A stretch of DNA of 64,000 nucleotides from Mermis nigrescens (Eukaryota; Nematoda; Enoplea; Mermithida; Mermithidae). How positions within the stretch are numbered: the first letter of the stretch is position 1; each line of letters opens with the position of its first letter. The stretch lies in the NCBI GenBank assembly GCA_036768485.1, contig JAVLUZ010000346.1, forward strand, positions 1,064,001 through 1,128,000. Reading direction: 5' to 3'. This document shows, in pieces, positions 46,099-57,419 of this stretch. Both the position numbers and the translations under genes were made by a program. The notes under the pieces were generated by a model. It had not been told where the DNA came from and ran no database searches. It saw only the letters and a program-made list of their open reading frames with translations.

Positions 46099-47911
46099 TT
46101 AATTCAGGAAATTTTTGTCACCCAAAATCTTTTTATACATTTCACAACACGATAAAGAATAATTTATTTTAATTTGAAGCAAGCATTTCACGGTTTTAAC
46201 ATTCAATCGGTTTCGGTTGTCTGTCCACTGCTTTTTTACACAATTAAAATACTCGTTCCATGGCCGCATTTGATGTAGGAATCGAAAAAATTACGCTGAC
46301 TAAAGTTTTCAAATCAACAAATTTTTTGCTTTGAAACAAAGTGAACCATTTTTTATCAATTGGCAAATTATTAAATTCATCAGAAGAAGCTTCCAATAAC
46401 AAGTTTAAGTCATTTATTTCATCAAATGACGAATCTTTCATGGCAATATCTGGCAATAAATATTGAGCCAACTTTTGAACTTCGTCGTATTTAATGTTTG
46501 ATTTTAACATCAGCCAATTGGTTGAACAAGGATAATTATCTACGCAGAACCACTTATTAATATAATTAACCGCCGTTGTGTAAAAGTCAATAAATTCACT
46601 TTTAAGTTTATTGGCCAAAATTCGGATCATCCAAGCCTTGTAATTTAGAAGCTGTAATGGCATGCAAAAAAAATTTTGCTCAAGTCTTTTTTGCATCTTT
46701 TCTTTAAAAGTAGTAACAGCATCGATCATTTCTGGCAACAGTAGATCTTTCTTTTCCAGAGTCAATATAGTTTGCTGAAATAACTGTAAGACCCTTTGAA
46801 GAAACAAGAAATAAATTTCACTTGAATCATTTTTGAATAAATTTTCCAAAACTTTCAGAACATCGCAGATGATAAGGCAAGAGATTTTAAGGTGGCCAAC
46901 AGTCGTAAAATGCGTTCAATAAGTGGAAGCATGCTCAGCCACCTAGTACGTGAATGTTTTGGGAAAGTCGCATATTCAATTTCAACAATTTAACAAAATT
47001 CCTTAAACTTTTCATGCCGCAATGTCGACCCATTAAAATAGCTCAAAAGTTTATATAATATCATTTAAACGTCTAGTGATAATCTTTCACAAGCTTTTTT
47101 TGCCGCATTATGACATATATGTGCCGGACAACCAACAGCAATTAATTTAGAATTTAAGGTTTTCAATTTGGCAAAAACATTATTCTGCCCTTGCTGATCA
47201 GCACCGCCGAAATTTACGTCAGCATTGTCTGCACTAAAGGCAACTAATTTTGTCGGATCAAGATTATTATTCTGTAGACAACTTTTTAAATAATCAAATA
47301 TAATAGCCAATGTTTTGCCTAGTAAATTAGCAAAATCTAACAGTTTTACAGCCAAACGATCAACTGAAATATATCTAATTATAATTGGAAAATTTTTCAT
47401 TTCTTTGTGGTTGGAAGCATCAGTAGCAATAGAAAAATAGCCGTCTCCTAATTTGTTGAGTAGTTCCTTTACTGAATTGGACGCTAAAATGTTACAAATA
47501 ATAGCCTGCGACTTTGTGTAGGATGACAAAAACTTTTTTGCCATTTCCGAATCCTGGAAAAATTGTTGTCAGAAGTTTGTTAGTACATTCGTTACTTTGG
47601 AATGAAAGCAAATTAACGGCCGTGTGGTAGGATAAAACTGCCTCTGCAGCTGACGTTTTCTTAGACACCGGCATATTTTTACTAACAAAAAACTGTCCTA
47701 TTTCAGCTGTCGACTTTTTTGATTTTGAATTTTCTTCATGAAGCTTAGTACCACAATGTCTAGAAATTGCCGGGGCGCCTGTACTTCCAATATCAATATC
47801 CGATGAACAATATGAACAAAATGCAAAAGTGTCTCCCTTTCTACTCTTTTTGATACCATCAAAATCTTTAGAATATTCTTTGCGATAAAGATTATTTCTC
47901 TTTGTAGCCAT
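46099..47911 (-). pseudogene. hAT transposase, frameshifted
   Basis: Cut-and-paste transposase. From the ATG at 47911: a BED-type zinc finger (FCSYCSSD, then SRHCGTKLHEEN), a linker, then the RNase H-like fold: SIATDASNHK with the first Asp (about 47420), AFSADNADVNFGGAD with the second (about 47240), and CPAHICHNAAKKA (about 47110). The frame changes near 47060; RTRWLSMLPLIERIL lies at 46970-46890, followed by 46849-46244 with the dimerisation helix (LVSVIFSIPTSNAAMERVF), which contains the conserved Glu. After a further shift at the F-S position, QWTDNRNRLNV leads to a stop at 46099. Full domain order and near-normal length (about 600 codons). Confidence 0.92.
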
Positions 47912-48154
47912 TTTAAAGTAAAGTTAATCAGCCTGAACATGAAAAAACAGTTAAATTAAATACAAAATTATTGAATTGAGTACAAAAATGCTGGAACAAA
48001 AAAATATTAGGCTCATACAAATGTACTTATAATATTAAAGGATCTACTTGTCTGAAAATGAAGCGATTAATATAATATAGTCGAAAAATAAACTACAGTA
48101 ACATAAGTACAACAGTCACACTTACAACTTTTAGCTTGATTATCTCAAAATTTC

Positions 48155-48270
48155 AAAAAGTCAGGACAAATCAGGACATAAATCCAAAATTTCAGGACAA
48201 AATCAGGACATTTTTAGAATCAGGAGGAGCTTTCAAAAATCAGGATAATCCTGATAAAATCAGGACATCT
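48155..48270. promoter_or_regulatory. Subterminal TCAGGA repeats of the hAT element
   Basis: Seven direct copies of TCAGGA(C/G/T) within about 110 bp, plus one inverted TCCTGA. In hAT elements such short repeats near the ends bind the transposase. Confidence 0.7.
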
Positions 48271-48276
48271 GGGCAC

Positions 48277-48557
48277 CACACATGGGCGTGGGGGGTTTGG
48301 GGGGGTATGCAGCCCCCTAGAAGTTGAAGTACCCCCCCCCAGAAATCAAAATACCCCCCCCCCAGAAAAAAATTTTTTTTGCTTTTTTAGCAACTATTTT
48401 TTCATGCCATTGAATAGTGCTTGATGAGAAACGTCGAAAAATGGTGTTTTTTCGCCATACAACCACTTTTAAGACCATTTTTTTACCTTTAAAAATTTTT
48501 TCACCCCCTGCAGAAATTTTTCACCCCCTCCCAGAATTTTGGTGCTGCCCACTTATG
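48277..48557. mobile_element. Family A MITE inserted in the hAT terminal repeat
   Basis: 281 bp with ends CACACATGGGCGTGGGG and GGTGCTGCCCACTTATG. Both flanks read CTGGGCAC (48269-48276, 48558-48565), a perfect 8-bp duplication that belongs to the hAT terminal repeat. This fixes the order: hAT first, MITE later. Confidence 0.95.
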
Positions 48558-48589
48558 CTGGGCACCCTGGTCCATAGGGAACAGTAGTA

Positions 48590-49275
48590 TAATCTCGACA
48601 AATAATGTGTTTATTGTAAACAATTCTGAATTTTTTGGCATCAATTTTGTAACGACTTTGTGACCATTGCGTTTACATTGGAATATGTGAAGAAACGACA
48701 GAAATTTCCTTCTTACAATTTTCTTTTACAAAAACATGTACAAGGCGGTGCAAAGAAATAAAATTAAAACCTTCCAAAGTTAGATAAGACAGAATTATAC
48801 CGTGAACTTTTTTTACAAAATGATCTTTTCGATCTTTTGTGCTAAAGACGCTGTATCCATAGTTCTTAGGTCCTCCACTGCAGAATTCAGTTATGTAAGA
48901 TCCGTCGCCAAAATCTCAAAGTTAGTCAGTCATTTCTTCTAAATAGGTGCCGATAGGTATGCAGTAATCCAGCTCACAGTTCAAATTTGAAATGTAAATG
49001 ACGCTATCTGTATCCACATATAGTAATCTTCTGTTGAGGTTTTTGATGTAGGAGTAGAGCTTTAAACGAGCTTGGGCGGTCGTATAGGCGGCAATCATGG
49101 TATTTGTGTTGCTCATGACGTCAAAAAAATTGTCGTGTTGTTTGTATGTGATGCCAATCATTTCCTCGCTTATCATGTGAATAGTCGAAATCACATTAGC
49201 TGGATTGAACACGTGGGCAAAATATTTGGCAGGTTCAGTAAAATAGACTGCTTTAGCTAGATTGTTTCTTTGACC
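48590..49275 (-). pseudogene. PolB motif C and C-terminal block
   Basis: GQRNNLAKAVYF opens the block. TNTMIAAYTTAQARLKLYS leads to motif C, YVDTDSVIY (49020-48999), with both catalytic Asp residues. LEEMTD is followed by two stops and then FGDGSYITEFCSGGPKNYGY (about 48905-48855) and a diverged tail to about 48590. Motif C is intact even though the gene is broken. Confidence 0.9.
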
Positions 49276-50020
49276 AATTTTAGATAAGCATTAAATTTTC
49301 AAGAAGTTTATGCATTTACAATACAAAATTTCAGAAAATCAGCAAAAGAGTGCCAAAATCTATGGGGAATTTTAGACAAAAAATTAAATCATCACCTGAA
49401 AACAGTTATTTTTAAAATATTATAAAAATTGATGCTAAATGCGGAAGGTATATTTAATATAAATGCTGAAAATGCATTAAATATAAAAATAAAGCTCAAA
49501 CAAGCAAACAAACGCAAAATCTAAAAGTTTCCACTCAAGTTCAATGCAAAAGCGCTAAATAATTACAGAAAAATATCTTAAAAACTTTAAATTTTATAAA
49601 CAAAATCATTACAAAAAAAGCATATTTGCTAAATTTTATGCTAAAATAAGGTATAAATGCCTAAAAAGTACTGATTTAGTGAAAAATCCGTTTAAATAAA
49701 AAAATCTAAAGAAGCACAAAACAATTTAAGACAAATCCTCATTAATAATACTTAAATACATAATATTTTCAATAAATATTTCATCAAAAGACATAATATC
49801 TGAAATGATAACGAGTTTTATATCTAGAACTTTAAAATATACATGAAAAACAATGCAAACCTAATATTTTAGCAAAATTGACATAAAACTTATTAAAAAA
49901 TGTAAATGCCTTTGGCAAATATAAAAAAGTTCATTACGTGAGGAGTTAAAATAACATTTACTGAAATTTTATGCTAAAAACATCAAAATTTTAGTAGTAA
50001 ACGTGTCAAAAAATTTTTAC
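49276..50020 (-). other. Intron-like gap in PolB
   Basis: About 745 bp of AT-rich, stop-filled DNA between motif B and motif C blocks. The donor is GCAAG|GTAAAAA; the acceptor is not obvious (no AG just before the GQRNN codons). It may be an intron with a lost acceptor or an insertion. Confidence 0.5.
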
Positions 50021-50185
50021 CTTGCCCCAAAAGCTGTTTAACATAAGCTTGGCAAGTGTCCGTTTTCCCAAATTTTTCTGCATTTTAGTCGGATCCAGCA
50101 TAATATTTTTATGACGTGGAATATCTGCCAGTTAATTGAATTTATCGGACTCTGTTGTCACTGTTTGAGGATATCCTTTGGCTTC
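50021..50185 (-). pseudogene. PolB motif B exon
   Basis: A 165-bp block bounded by ATTTAAG|GAAGCC and GGGGCAAG|GTAAAAA. It reads EAKGYPQTVTTESDKF, one stop, then KNIMLDPTKMQKNLGKR and KLMLNSFWGK. The Lys and Asn-Ser of motif B contact the incoming nucleotide. Its edges look like real splice sites. Confidence 0.83.
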
Positions 50186-50689
50186 CTTAAATTGTTAAAA
50201 ATTTAAGAAACATACACTTGTATTGTAAAAAATGCATAATCCTTTTAAGAATACTTTGATAAATTGCTATTAAGCACAATTAGATTATTTAATGATAATT
50301 TTTTGAGAAGTAAAATCAGCAAAACGACTTTTTTTCTTAAATTTTTGATTTAATTATTACATCTTACTATTTTCATTTTCATAAACATATTGACGTAATC
50401 AGTGAATAGACCACCATTCAGATTAATAGCTATTGCGTATTGCTCTGTCTTCTTGTAATGCCAGATTTTGAATATTTGCAGAATCTTGAATCACAAAAAT
50501 TACAGTTTTTGTATTAGGCAAAAATTTTCGGAAAAGTACATGACAAAGATTTAATAAAAATCAAAAAATTTTGAAATAGGTCTGAAATTATTGAAGAAAA
50601 CATCAAATTTTTGATACAATTTTACTAGGTTCTTGTCATAAATTCAGAAATTAGCTTAAATACATTTTAGAAAATTCAAGAAACCTTTT

Positions 50690-51205
50690 TCTTACGCAAA
50701 AGTACCCAAGAATTTGTGTTCAAACGGACCTTATGAACAAATTAGCATGTTTGTAAAATGAAAAATATAACAAACTTTGTATCCTTTTTCCAAGGCTTTG
50801 TAAATCTCCATCATTACCCAACTGCTATGATGAGCTCATTGTTGGTTGCTGTGCTGGCATTCTACCTTGTGTTGATGATTAGCGCAAGCTTGACATAGAG
50901 GAAATATCCAGTTTTTCCCCCAGATTGTAAGGGTAAGACTGGATGATATAATTTTTTTGGAGGCAAGATTTTGCATTTCATTACACCTTCATAAGGTTGA
51001 TTTTCCATAGACCCGGTTTCAAAATTTTCCGTTTAAATTTTGGGATGCCCAATTAGGTATTTTCCATACTTGTTGAAATAACAGATAAAGTGAACAAATG
51101 TCCAAATAATTAATTTTTTGTAGTGGGTTTCCATTTGCATCCTGTCCTTATTTTGTGATGCAATTTAACTGCATTGGTTCTGCCGCCATAAATTGCTAAA
51201 CAAAT
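50690..51205 (-). pseudogene. PolB motif A and finger region
   Basis: GGRTNAVKLH (about 51195) precedes DICSLYL (51102-51082), which is motif A with the metal-binding Asp. A one-base shift then gives NKYGKYLIGHPKI, MKCKILPPKKLYHPVLPL, LYVKLALIINTR and SSWVMMEIYKALEKGYKV. The last is the family's T-W-V-x-x-E helix. One stop and one shift are visible. Confidence 0.83.
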
Positions 51206-51209
51206 GCTA

Positions 51210-51585
51210 AAATACTCTACGTCAAATTACAGTTGTACAATTTGTTTTCAAATTAATCAAATAAAATTCAAAATATTTTAGAAATTTATTTTAAAAATCT
51301 TAGTTTTCAAACAATATTGAAAACATTTTCAAAATTATCTGATTTCTATTTTTAAATTACAAATTTATACTAAACAAATCTTCAAATTGTATTTAATTTT
51401 TACATAAAATTTTAAAAATTTTCAAAAATATCCAATTTTTACTTTAAAATATTCAAGATATAAGCTTATAATGGAGATTTTTGTTAAAAATTCATAAAAT
51501 TATGCGTAATTAGCTAATTTTTTCATTGCATTGAGTAAAAATAAGCACATCAAAATACCTTCACGTGGGTCCATGGGGGGGGCTT
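51210..51585 (-). other. Intron-like or inserted AT-rich gap in PolB
   Basis: Stop-filled sequence with repeated ATTTTTAAAATT words between the GCHWHGC and GGRTNA blocks. No domain of PolB is expected to be missing here, so a non-coding insertion or intron is likely. Confidence 0.4.
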
Positions 51586-51590
51586 GTCCA

Positions 51591-52510
51591 TCACCACACT
51601 GTCAAAAAAACATCTTCATAGTCTGGGTTGGCCATAAGCTGCTGATTCAAATCACACTCCCAGATTTTGACAAGCTTGTACCCGACTTCCTGGATAAATT
51701 TGGCGCACTCCAATGTCCAATCATAGGCTTCTTTGGCAGTAGAAGCCCTGTCAGTCACCAGCTGGTTCCGTTTTAGCATGCATTTCAGGCATCCATGCCA
51801 ATGACAACCGTGAAATTTGTACACGGTATCGTCACAAAACCGTCCACCCCGAACTTTCCTATTTTCACCACATAACCATTCTGTTTATGTGAAATGTATT
51901 TGTTTTAAACGCAAGTAATCCATTTTATCCATTTAAGCCCAATTATTGACTGCTTTTCATGCCGTTGATATCCATTGTTTGGAACAATACCTATGGTATC
52001 AGACTTTAAAAATAATTTGACAAATAACAATGTTAAAAAAACAAAACAAAAACTGGCTATTGTTATTGCACGTTTGAAAGGATCAACCGCTGTTTCTGCC
52101 TATGAAGGGATCCATGAATTGCAGGCAGCATTGCTTCAAAACGGCAATGTCAATCTTGCAATAAGCTACAAATTTTGTGTTTAAAGTCGAAAATCTAAAA
52201 AAACGCTTGAAATATTGTTGAACTTACAAATTTTATTAAATTTTTTACTTTTCCCTTTTGCAGCTTGTACCAATCTTGAAACGCTTGATACTCATCAAGC
52301 TTCATAGCTGTTGGATTATAAAAGCTTTGGTTGAGCCACTTGCCAATGTAATCCCAATTAGCTTTTGTGTTGAATAAATGAGGGAAATATCCCTTGCAAA
52401 GCTTATCAATGCCAGAGGTTTTTGGCAAATTTATCAATTTCATAGGCAAAAAATTGAATGAATCAATAATTTTGATCCGTCTCAGTTGAAATTGTCATCA
52501 AATCTAGCCC
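51591..52510 (-). pseudogene. PolB ExoIII and pre-palm block
   Basis: After TTAATTAG the sequence reads, with a one-base shift, GLDLMTISTETDQ and IIDSFNFLPM (about 52500-52445), then LPKTSGIDKLCKGYFPHLFN. A 60-bp GTAAGT...TAG gap follows. ExoIII is YCKIDIAVLKQ (about 52163). Next come AVDPFKRAITIASFC, SDTIGIVPNNGY, and YKFHGCHWHGCLKC (about 51820-51780), ending near WECDLNQQL. All are standard landmarks of Polinton PolB between the exonuclease and the palm. Confidence 0.87.
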
Positions 52511-52554
52511 TAATTAATACAAAAAATTAGAAAAAAAATTAAAATAGCTCATTT

Positions 52555-52992
52555 TTTCCTTACCCTTGCTAATAATTTTCGGCACTTTGCCTTCTTTGTG
52601 GAAAAATTGAAGGATAAATTGCCCGTCAAAGCCTTTGGCATTGTATTTGATTGCTGTCACATGCTTCATGCCAAAGAAAAATGCACAAAACTCATCTACA
52701 CAGTTTTTGCCCCAAAAAATCTTTTTTTTTGACCGCAACAAAAGCAAAATGACGATTTGATATGACGACAATTGTCACAAACAATATGGGCCACACATAA
52801 ATTTGGAACGTGTTACAATTCAGGCCCATATGTAGTTTCCCTCAAAACTTTTTCCTGTGTTGTTTCAAAGTCAAGGAAAACAAAACATGCAACAAATTCT
52901 ATTTTTTTGCGCTTTTTAATCTCCTTACCACCATCAGAGTCATTAGAATCTTCCTCATTGTCTGCAATTTTTTGTATATAGCATTGATGTCC
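52555..52992 (-). pseudogene. PolB ExoI and ExoII block
   Basis: HQCYIQKIADNEED opens the block. ExoI, FLDFETTQ, carries the Asp and Glu of the 3'-5' proofreading site (about 52875-52859). It is followed by HVPNLCVAHIVCDNC and a stop, then FCFCCGQK. ExoII lies in NAKGFDGQFILQ (about 52642-52607), and the block ends at VPKIISK (about 52570) before AAG|GTAAGG, a donor-like site. One TAG interrupts between Exo motifs. Confidence 0.85.
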
Positions 52993-53040
52993 TAAAAAGT
53001 TTCAAAAATAAGTCAAAATTGATAAAATTTCTACCTAAAT

Positions 53041-53400
53041 TTATGTAACCTTTTTGAAAAAGGTATTTCTGGCAAATATCGACAATGAAAATAGCCAGCA
53101 TTTATGTCTTTTCTTTTGAGCATTCCTGTAATACTTGCCGCATTTCTTACATATGTTGAATTTGCATGCAAATTGAAGTGTCAATCCTTTTATTTTTCCT
53201 TTTCGAATTATAAATTTTGGGATGATGCTCAAGGCATGCTTGGTTGTAAAAGTAGCGGTTGCATGTTGAAGATGTCAAAATATTTGATTTTTCACAAGGT
53301 GGCAATTGATGACACGATGTGCATTTTTCAACTGCAACAATATTGTTCCTTATGACTGTACAGTTTGTTACAATTTTTGCAAAAATATTTGTTATGAGAA
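53041..53400 (-). pseudogene. PolB zinc-binding block
   Basis: Two Cys-rich stretches in adjoining frames: CTSCHQLPPC with a following C-N-R-Y-F-Y-N-Q-A-C (about 53330-53250), then CKFNICKKCGKYYRNAQKKR ending H-K-C (about 53170-53105). In this family the sequence before ExoI has such Cys clusters. An intron-like gap of about 50 bp (TTTAG|GTAGAA ... TTTTTAG) separates it from the ExoI block. Confidence 0.7.
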
Positions 53401-54720
53401 AAATACCAAAATTCTGCTAATAACGGTGTAATGACCATTGTGTAAGTATAAGTACAAAACCTTGTTGCACCTAATTGGACCTGTAAACACACAAAAACCT
53501 TTATGCAGAATAGCGCAAAAACAATAAATTTATAATCATCAATAAATTGAGTAAAAATAATTATAAGAAATTCAAAAAATTTTGATAAATATAGTTTGCT
53601 AGAGAATTTTTTCTGTGTATATGCAGAAATTTAATAAATAGAATATAAAGAGGTTAGAAAGAAAAATGTGTTGCATATTCTGCATCCTGTTTTATGAATA
53701 ATGTGATTGTATTATAAACAAAATAAATATGTCATGCTGATTAGCATTTGTAAACCAATCATGCAAGGCGAATAGGCTAAAAAGCCCTACAAAATAGTTA
53801 TTTGAGTAAAAATGAGCTAGTTTTTAAGGATGCGTTGCTAAATTAATTAGGCAAAAACGCATGTAAGCGTACAGAAAACTTATTTAGTGCCTGACATAGT
53901 CAGGTCAGCTAAAATTCAACGCAGGTTATAAATCTAAACAAAATTACACATCAAAAACTTGAGCAAAATTAATCCAAAAACCTTAATGAATGAATAATCA
54001 CTTTATGAAATCTTTGCATAAATATATAATTCCTTAGAAATGAGTGTTAGCAAGACTCTGAATTATGAACAACATGATAGCCAAGGCGAAAGAGGTCCAA
54101 CGATTTTAGGTTAATAAAACATCATTATTGTCAAAATTTTACGTTATTCAAAAAACGCCCAGAATCTTGTAAAAATAAATCAATTTTGGCAATAAAAAAG
54201 AAATAGAAGTGAAAATTGACTAAAACTTCAGAAAGTGCACAATTATGTAAAACTTTGTTATAAATTATTGATCTGGAATTCATGCCATTATGTTAACCCT
54301 TTTTGTATGTTAATAAGAAAATTGGTTCAATCAAGAAAGCGCGCTATGAGAAAGATCTAAAAGAAAAAACGCGCTGTGTCACACTGTATAAAAAATTTTG
54401 AGAACTGAATTAAGACCAAGCAAAATTTTGTAGCCATAAAAGATCAACAAATTGCGAAAAATTTAGAAACACATTACAATTCACAACAACAAGCAATACA
54501 GTTAAAAAGCATTGCCATAAATAGTCTAAAGCATCAGATTTTAGTAAAAATTCATTCATTAAAAATGTTTGATGTTCTGCGTAAAAATCAAAATAGCATA
54601 AAGCATAACATTCATAATTTTGAAAACATATAATTTATTAGAAATCAATAAAAATTATTAAAATTTGTATTCAAACATTTTGCAGGGAAAAGAGAAAACA
54701 AATTAAAAAAATAGAAAAAA
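53400..54720 (-). other. AT-rich gap in PolB
   Basis: About 1.3 kb with no coding signal between the N-terminal and zinc-binding blocks. No mobile-element ends recognised. Confidence 0.4.
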
Positions 54721-54723
54721 TTA

Positions 54724-55643
54724 CTGAATTTAGACATTCTTCTGCTTCATCCTATTAAAATATATCTCACTCTCAGTGAATAATTTGCTAGGATCGCCTT
54801 TCTTAAAGATTTTGATCTGGTATCCTGGCATAGCTGCTTGTAATTTGACAATTTTGGGTATACCACATGGCCCATTGTGATTTTTGAGTCCACCTAATTT
54901 CATAAGTTCCTCGGCATTTAATTTTTGCAATGTTTTACAAGCCGTGTCTCATAATCTGACAGTATTTCAGCGATATGCCAAATCATCTTTATGAAGACGG
55001 GCTCGGGCGACCAGGAGGGCTCTAGCAAGGCATAAATTGTCAACATTTGGAATTTGGATAAAGCAACCACCATGCCCGCGACTGATAAACTTATCACTAA
55101 AGAATTTGATTTGCATAATGTCTAGTGCCTTCCAGTGGTTTTATAGCCACAATTTTTAGAGTAGAGTCGGCAGAATCAATTTTGTTCCTAATTTGATTGT
55201 AAAATACATTCAATCTGTTTGAGAATTATTTCGCCAGATATACTTGCACGGTTTTTAAAATGTACCAAAATCGATTTGTCCAAATCAATATGGGACAATT
55301 GAAGCCCAATAAAAGTCAAATCGTCATATTTTGATAAAATTTTGTCTACCGCATCATCAAAAATAGTTGGTGAACAGTCAAGTAAATCAGCACAATCTTG
55401 AAAAATTCTTAAAGTGCATTTGATATTCAAAGCCTTAGGTGTTGTAACGTTTTATTTGTTGCACTTTTGGGTCACTTAGTTTGTAAAAATGATTTGGGGG
55501 AAATCGCGTCCAATTTGCTTAACTTGATCATCAAATCCTGTCTTTGTTTCACCAATATTCTCAGTTTCAACTGAATCCAAAATATTATCAGAACTTTGTA
55601 TTTAAGACATTTCCGAAGCATTAATATCCAATGAACTTTCCAT
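54724..55643 (-). pseudogene. PolB N-terminal block
   Basis: From an ATG at 55643 one frame (stops at codons 14, 53 and 59) leads into NIKCTLRIFQDCADLLDC and an Ile/Leu-rich stretch to 55188. After a shift, GGCFIQIPNVDNLCLARALL (about 55070) follows; this is a conserved N-terminal feature of Polinton PolB. A further shift leads to HNGPCGIPKIVKLQAAMPGY (about 54880-54800). Start chosen because it is the first ATG in the frame and is followed by an acidic leader (ESSLDINASEMS). Confidence 0.75.
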
Positions 55644-55649
55644 ATTTGC

Positions 55650-56680
55650 TGATAAATAAGCAAAAATATCAAATTTCTTAAAAAATGCACTAAATAAAAA
55701 TAAATAAAATAATAATTACGCAGACTGATGCATAAAAATTTTATAATAAAGCTGATAAATAAATATAATATGATGAAGCGCATGATTAACACTCAAAAAT
55801 TAAGAATTTTCATATTGTAAGCACTAAGCACTTGCTTGCAAATATTCAAGATTTTGTTAAACTACCTACATGAAAAGACAAGCTGAGCGTAAAGCATATG
55901 AATAAATGCACGCACATAAGTATCATTTATTTATATATTGTCGCAGGTGGCGCCGAAGTTTTTGGCAAACTCGCAAATTTTGCTTAAATTAGTGCCAAAA
56001 AGACAAATTTCGAAATTCATAATTGCAAGATATTACTATTTAATGAGCATCAGTCACATAACAGTTAAGCTTTATTTTTCCATCTGCTATATGTAAATTA
56101 TTGTTTACAGTTTAGAAAGCTATATAAGCCGAGTACATTAATTGCACAAATAATCAATTTTAGCATTGTCTAGGCATTGGCCTAGGTTTTGCAATTTATC
56201 TAACTTGCATTTGGTAAAAGAACAATGAGTGCCAAATTTACATTTTCTAATTGGCGCAAATGTAATTAATTTTTATAGAGTCTACTGTAGCTTCCCTTTG
56301 TCTGCGCGTTTTTCGAGCAATAGTTTAAAGCTTCATTTTTTATTTGACATGGTAGTTTATTGTGGATTTCATTAATTGTGCAATTTATTAATTTTTAATT
56401 CAATTACGTCTAGACATCAGCTTCTGCAGCTTATCTGGCTTACATTCTGTAAAAGGACAATAAGAGCCAAATTTGTTTTCTAATTTGCACAAATGTAATT
56501 AATTTTAATTTTAATAAAGCTTACTGTTAGCTTACACCTGCTTACGCGCTAGTCACACAACCTGCTTGCGTCGCTAGTCACGCTAGCATTAACATTCCTT
56601 ATAATTGCTAAGTTTGTTATATAATTTCATTTGGTCTTAGTTGTTTGCTGCATTTTTCTAAAATGGCTTCTAACAAGCGC
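55650..56680. other. Noncoding stretch
   Basis: AT-rich. A TTAGCTTACTGTAGCTTCCC word (about 56283) and CTTACTGTTAGCTTAC (about 56520) recur in a related context (CACAAATGTAATTAATTTT at 56247 and 56485), so 56140-56300 and 56390-56535 are diverged copies of one repeat. Confidence 0.45.
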
Positions 56681-56707
56681 TTTGAATTCAAGTTGGGCTA
56701 ATATGTC

Positions 56708-57419
56708 TACTGCTTCGTTTCGGAGTGGAATGGCTTTGTTAGCATTGGATTTCGGAAATGCAAGGTTTGGAACAATGTGGTTTTTCCTACAAAAAATGAC
56801 ATTAATCTCATGCTGTGTCAATACGAGAAGCTTGAGGGTGCTTCTGAAGAAATCAAGGAAGCTATGTTGTATGGTAGGCCAGCTTGTGACTCGATTTTGA
56901 CATGGAATACAGTTACAAGAGTAGAAACAGGATTATTCAATGTCAATAAGAAATTTGTTTTTGAAACAACATAAAAGAAACTCACTTTGTCATGACGTCT
57001 GTTCAGTTCTTGAATTGGTGCAATCAGAAAAATGATATCATGGAATCAATTCAGAAAATTCAAGGTATGCTACAATTTTAATTATAATTTTTAAAAATTA
57101 AAACTTTGATATTTTCTCGGCTAGTACTTTAAATTTGTTTATAATTAGTTTTATTTAATCTTGTTATTCATTATTTTTATTGTACAAAATAAATTGTATT
57201 ATGCAAACTTTGCACGTTAAAAGCATTCCTATAAATTAATGTTCCTAAGTTTTGTTTATTAAAAATTCAACAGTTTATTAAATAATGATTTGTTTAAAGG
57301 CTCTTTGATTCGCAAAAAGGGTAATGCTTAGAAGAAAACTCAGGCTTTACGTAAAATGCAAAAAGGCAACATTTTTGGGGACAAAAAGCTGTGCAGTGTG
57401 TTCGACTTTGATGCAGGTT
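56708..57419 (+). pseudogene. Unidentified spliced gene fragments
   Basis: An open stretch from 56708 reads YCFVSEWNGFVSIGFRKC, then NNVVFPTKNDINLMLCQYEK and on to a stop at 56972. A second ATG frame (about 56985) reads MTSVQFLNWCNQKNDIMESI to a donor CAAG|GTATGC (57064). The next block (57300-57419, acceptor TTTAAAG) continues in the right phase with one internal TAG and ends FGDKKLCSVFDFDA before G|GTTGCC. Splice phases agree, so this is likely a decayed multi-exon gene. I do not recognise the product. It lies beside PolB on the opposite strand; whether it belongs to the same element is unknown. Confidence 0.4.

Larger units (their letters stand above)
45975..48569 (-). mobile_element. hAT DNA transposon, nearly complete, with a MITE nested in its right end
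   Basis: Left end TAGGGTGCCCAGA (45975) and right end, reversed, CAGGGTGCCCAGA (48569) are terminal inverted repeats of hAT form. The right repeat is split: a 281-bp MITE at 48277-48557 duplicated its CTGGGCAC. Without the MITE the element is about 2.3 kb, short for hAT but enough for its one gene. Seven TCAGGA words lie inside the right end (48160-48268) and one near the left end (46005). I see no 8-bp duplication outside the element, so the insertion is old or the flanks changed. Confidence 0.85.
48590..55643 (-). pseudogene. Protein-primed family-B DNA polymerase, Polinton/Maverick type, intron-containing and decayed
   Basis: All motifs of DNA_pol_B_2 occur in the right order along 7 kb: zinc-binding blocks, ExoI, ExoII, ExoIII, motif A, motif B and motif C, then the SGGPKNY element. 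The enzyme replicates linear DNA with a terminal protein in Polintons, adintoviruses and related plasmids. Several gaps are bounded by GT...AG. Stops and one-base shifts occur in most blocks, so it is not functional as it stands. No Polinton integrase, ATPase, protease or capsid gene is found around it. Confidence 0.85.
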
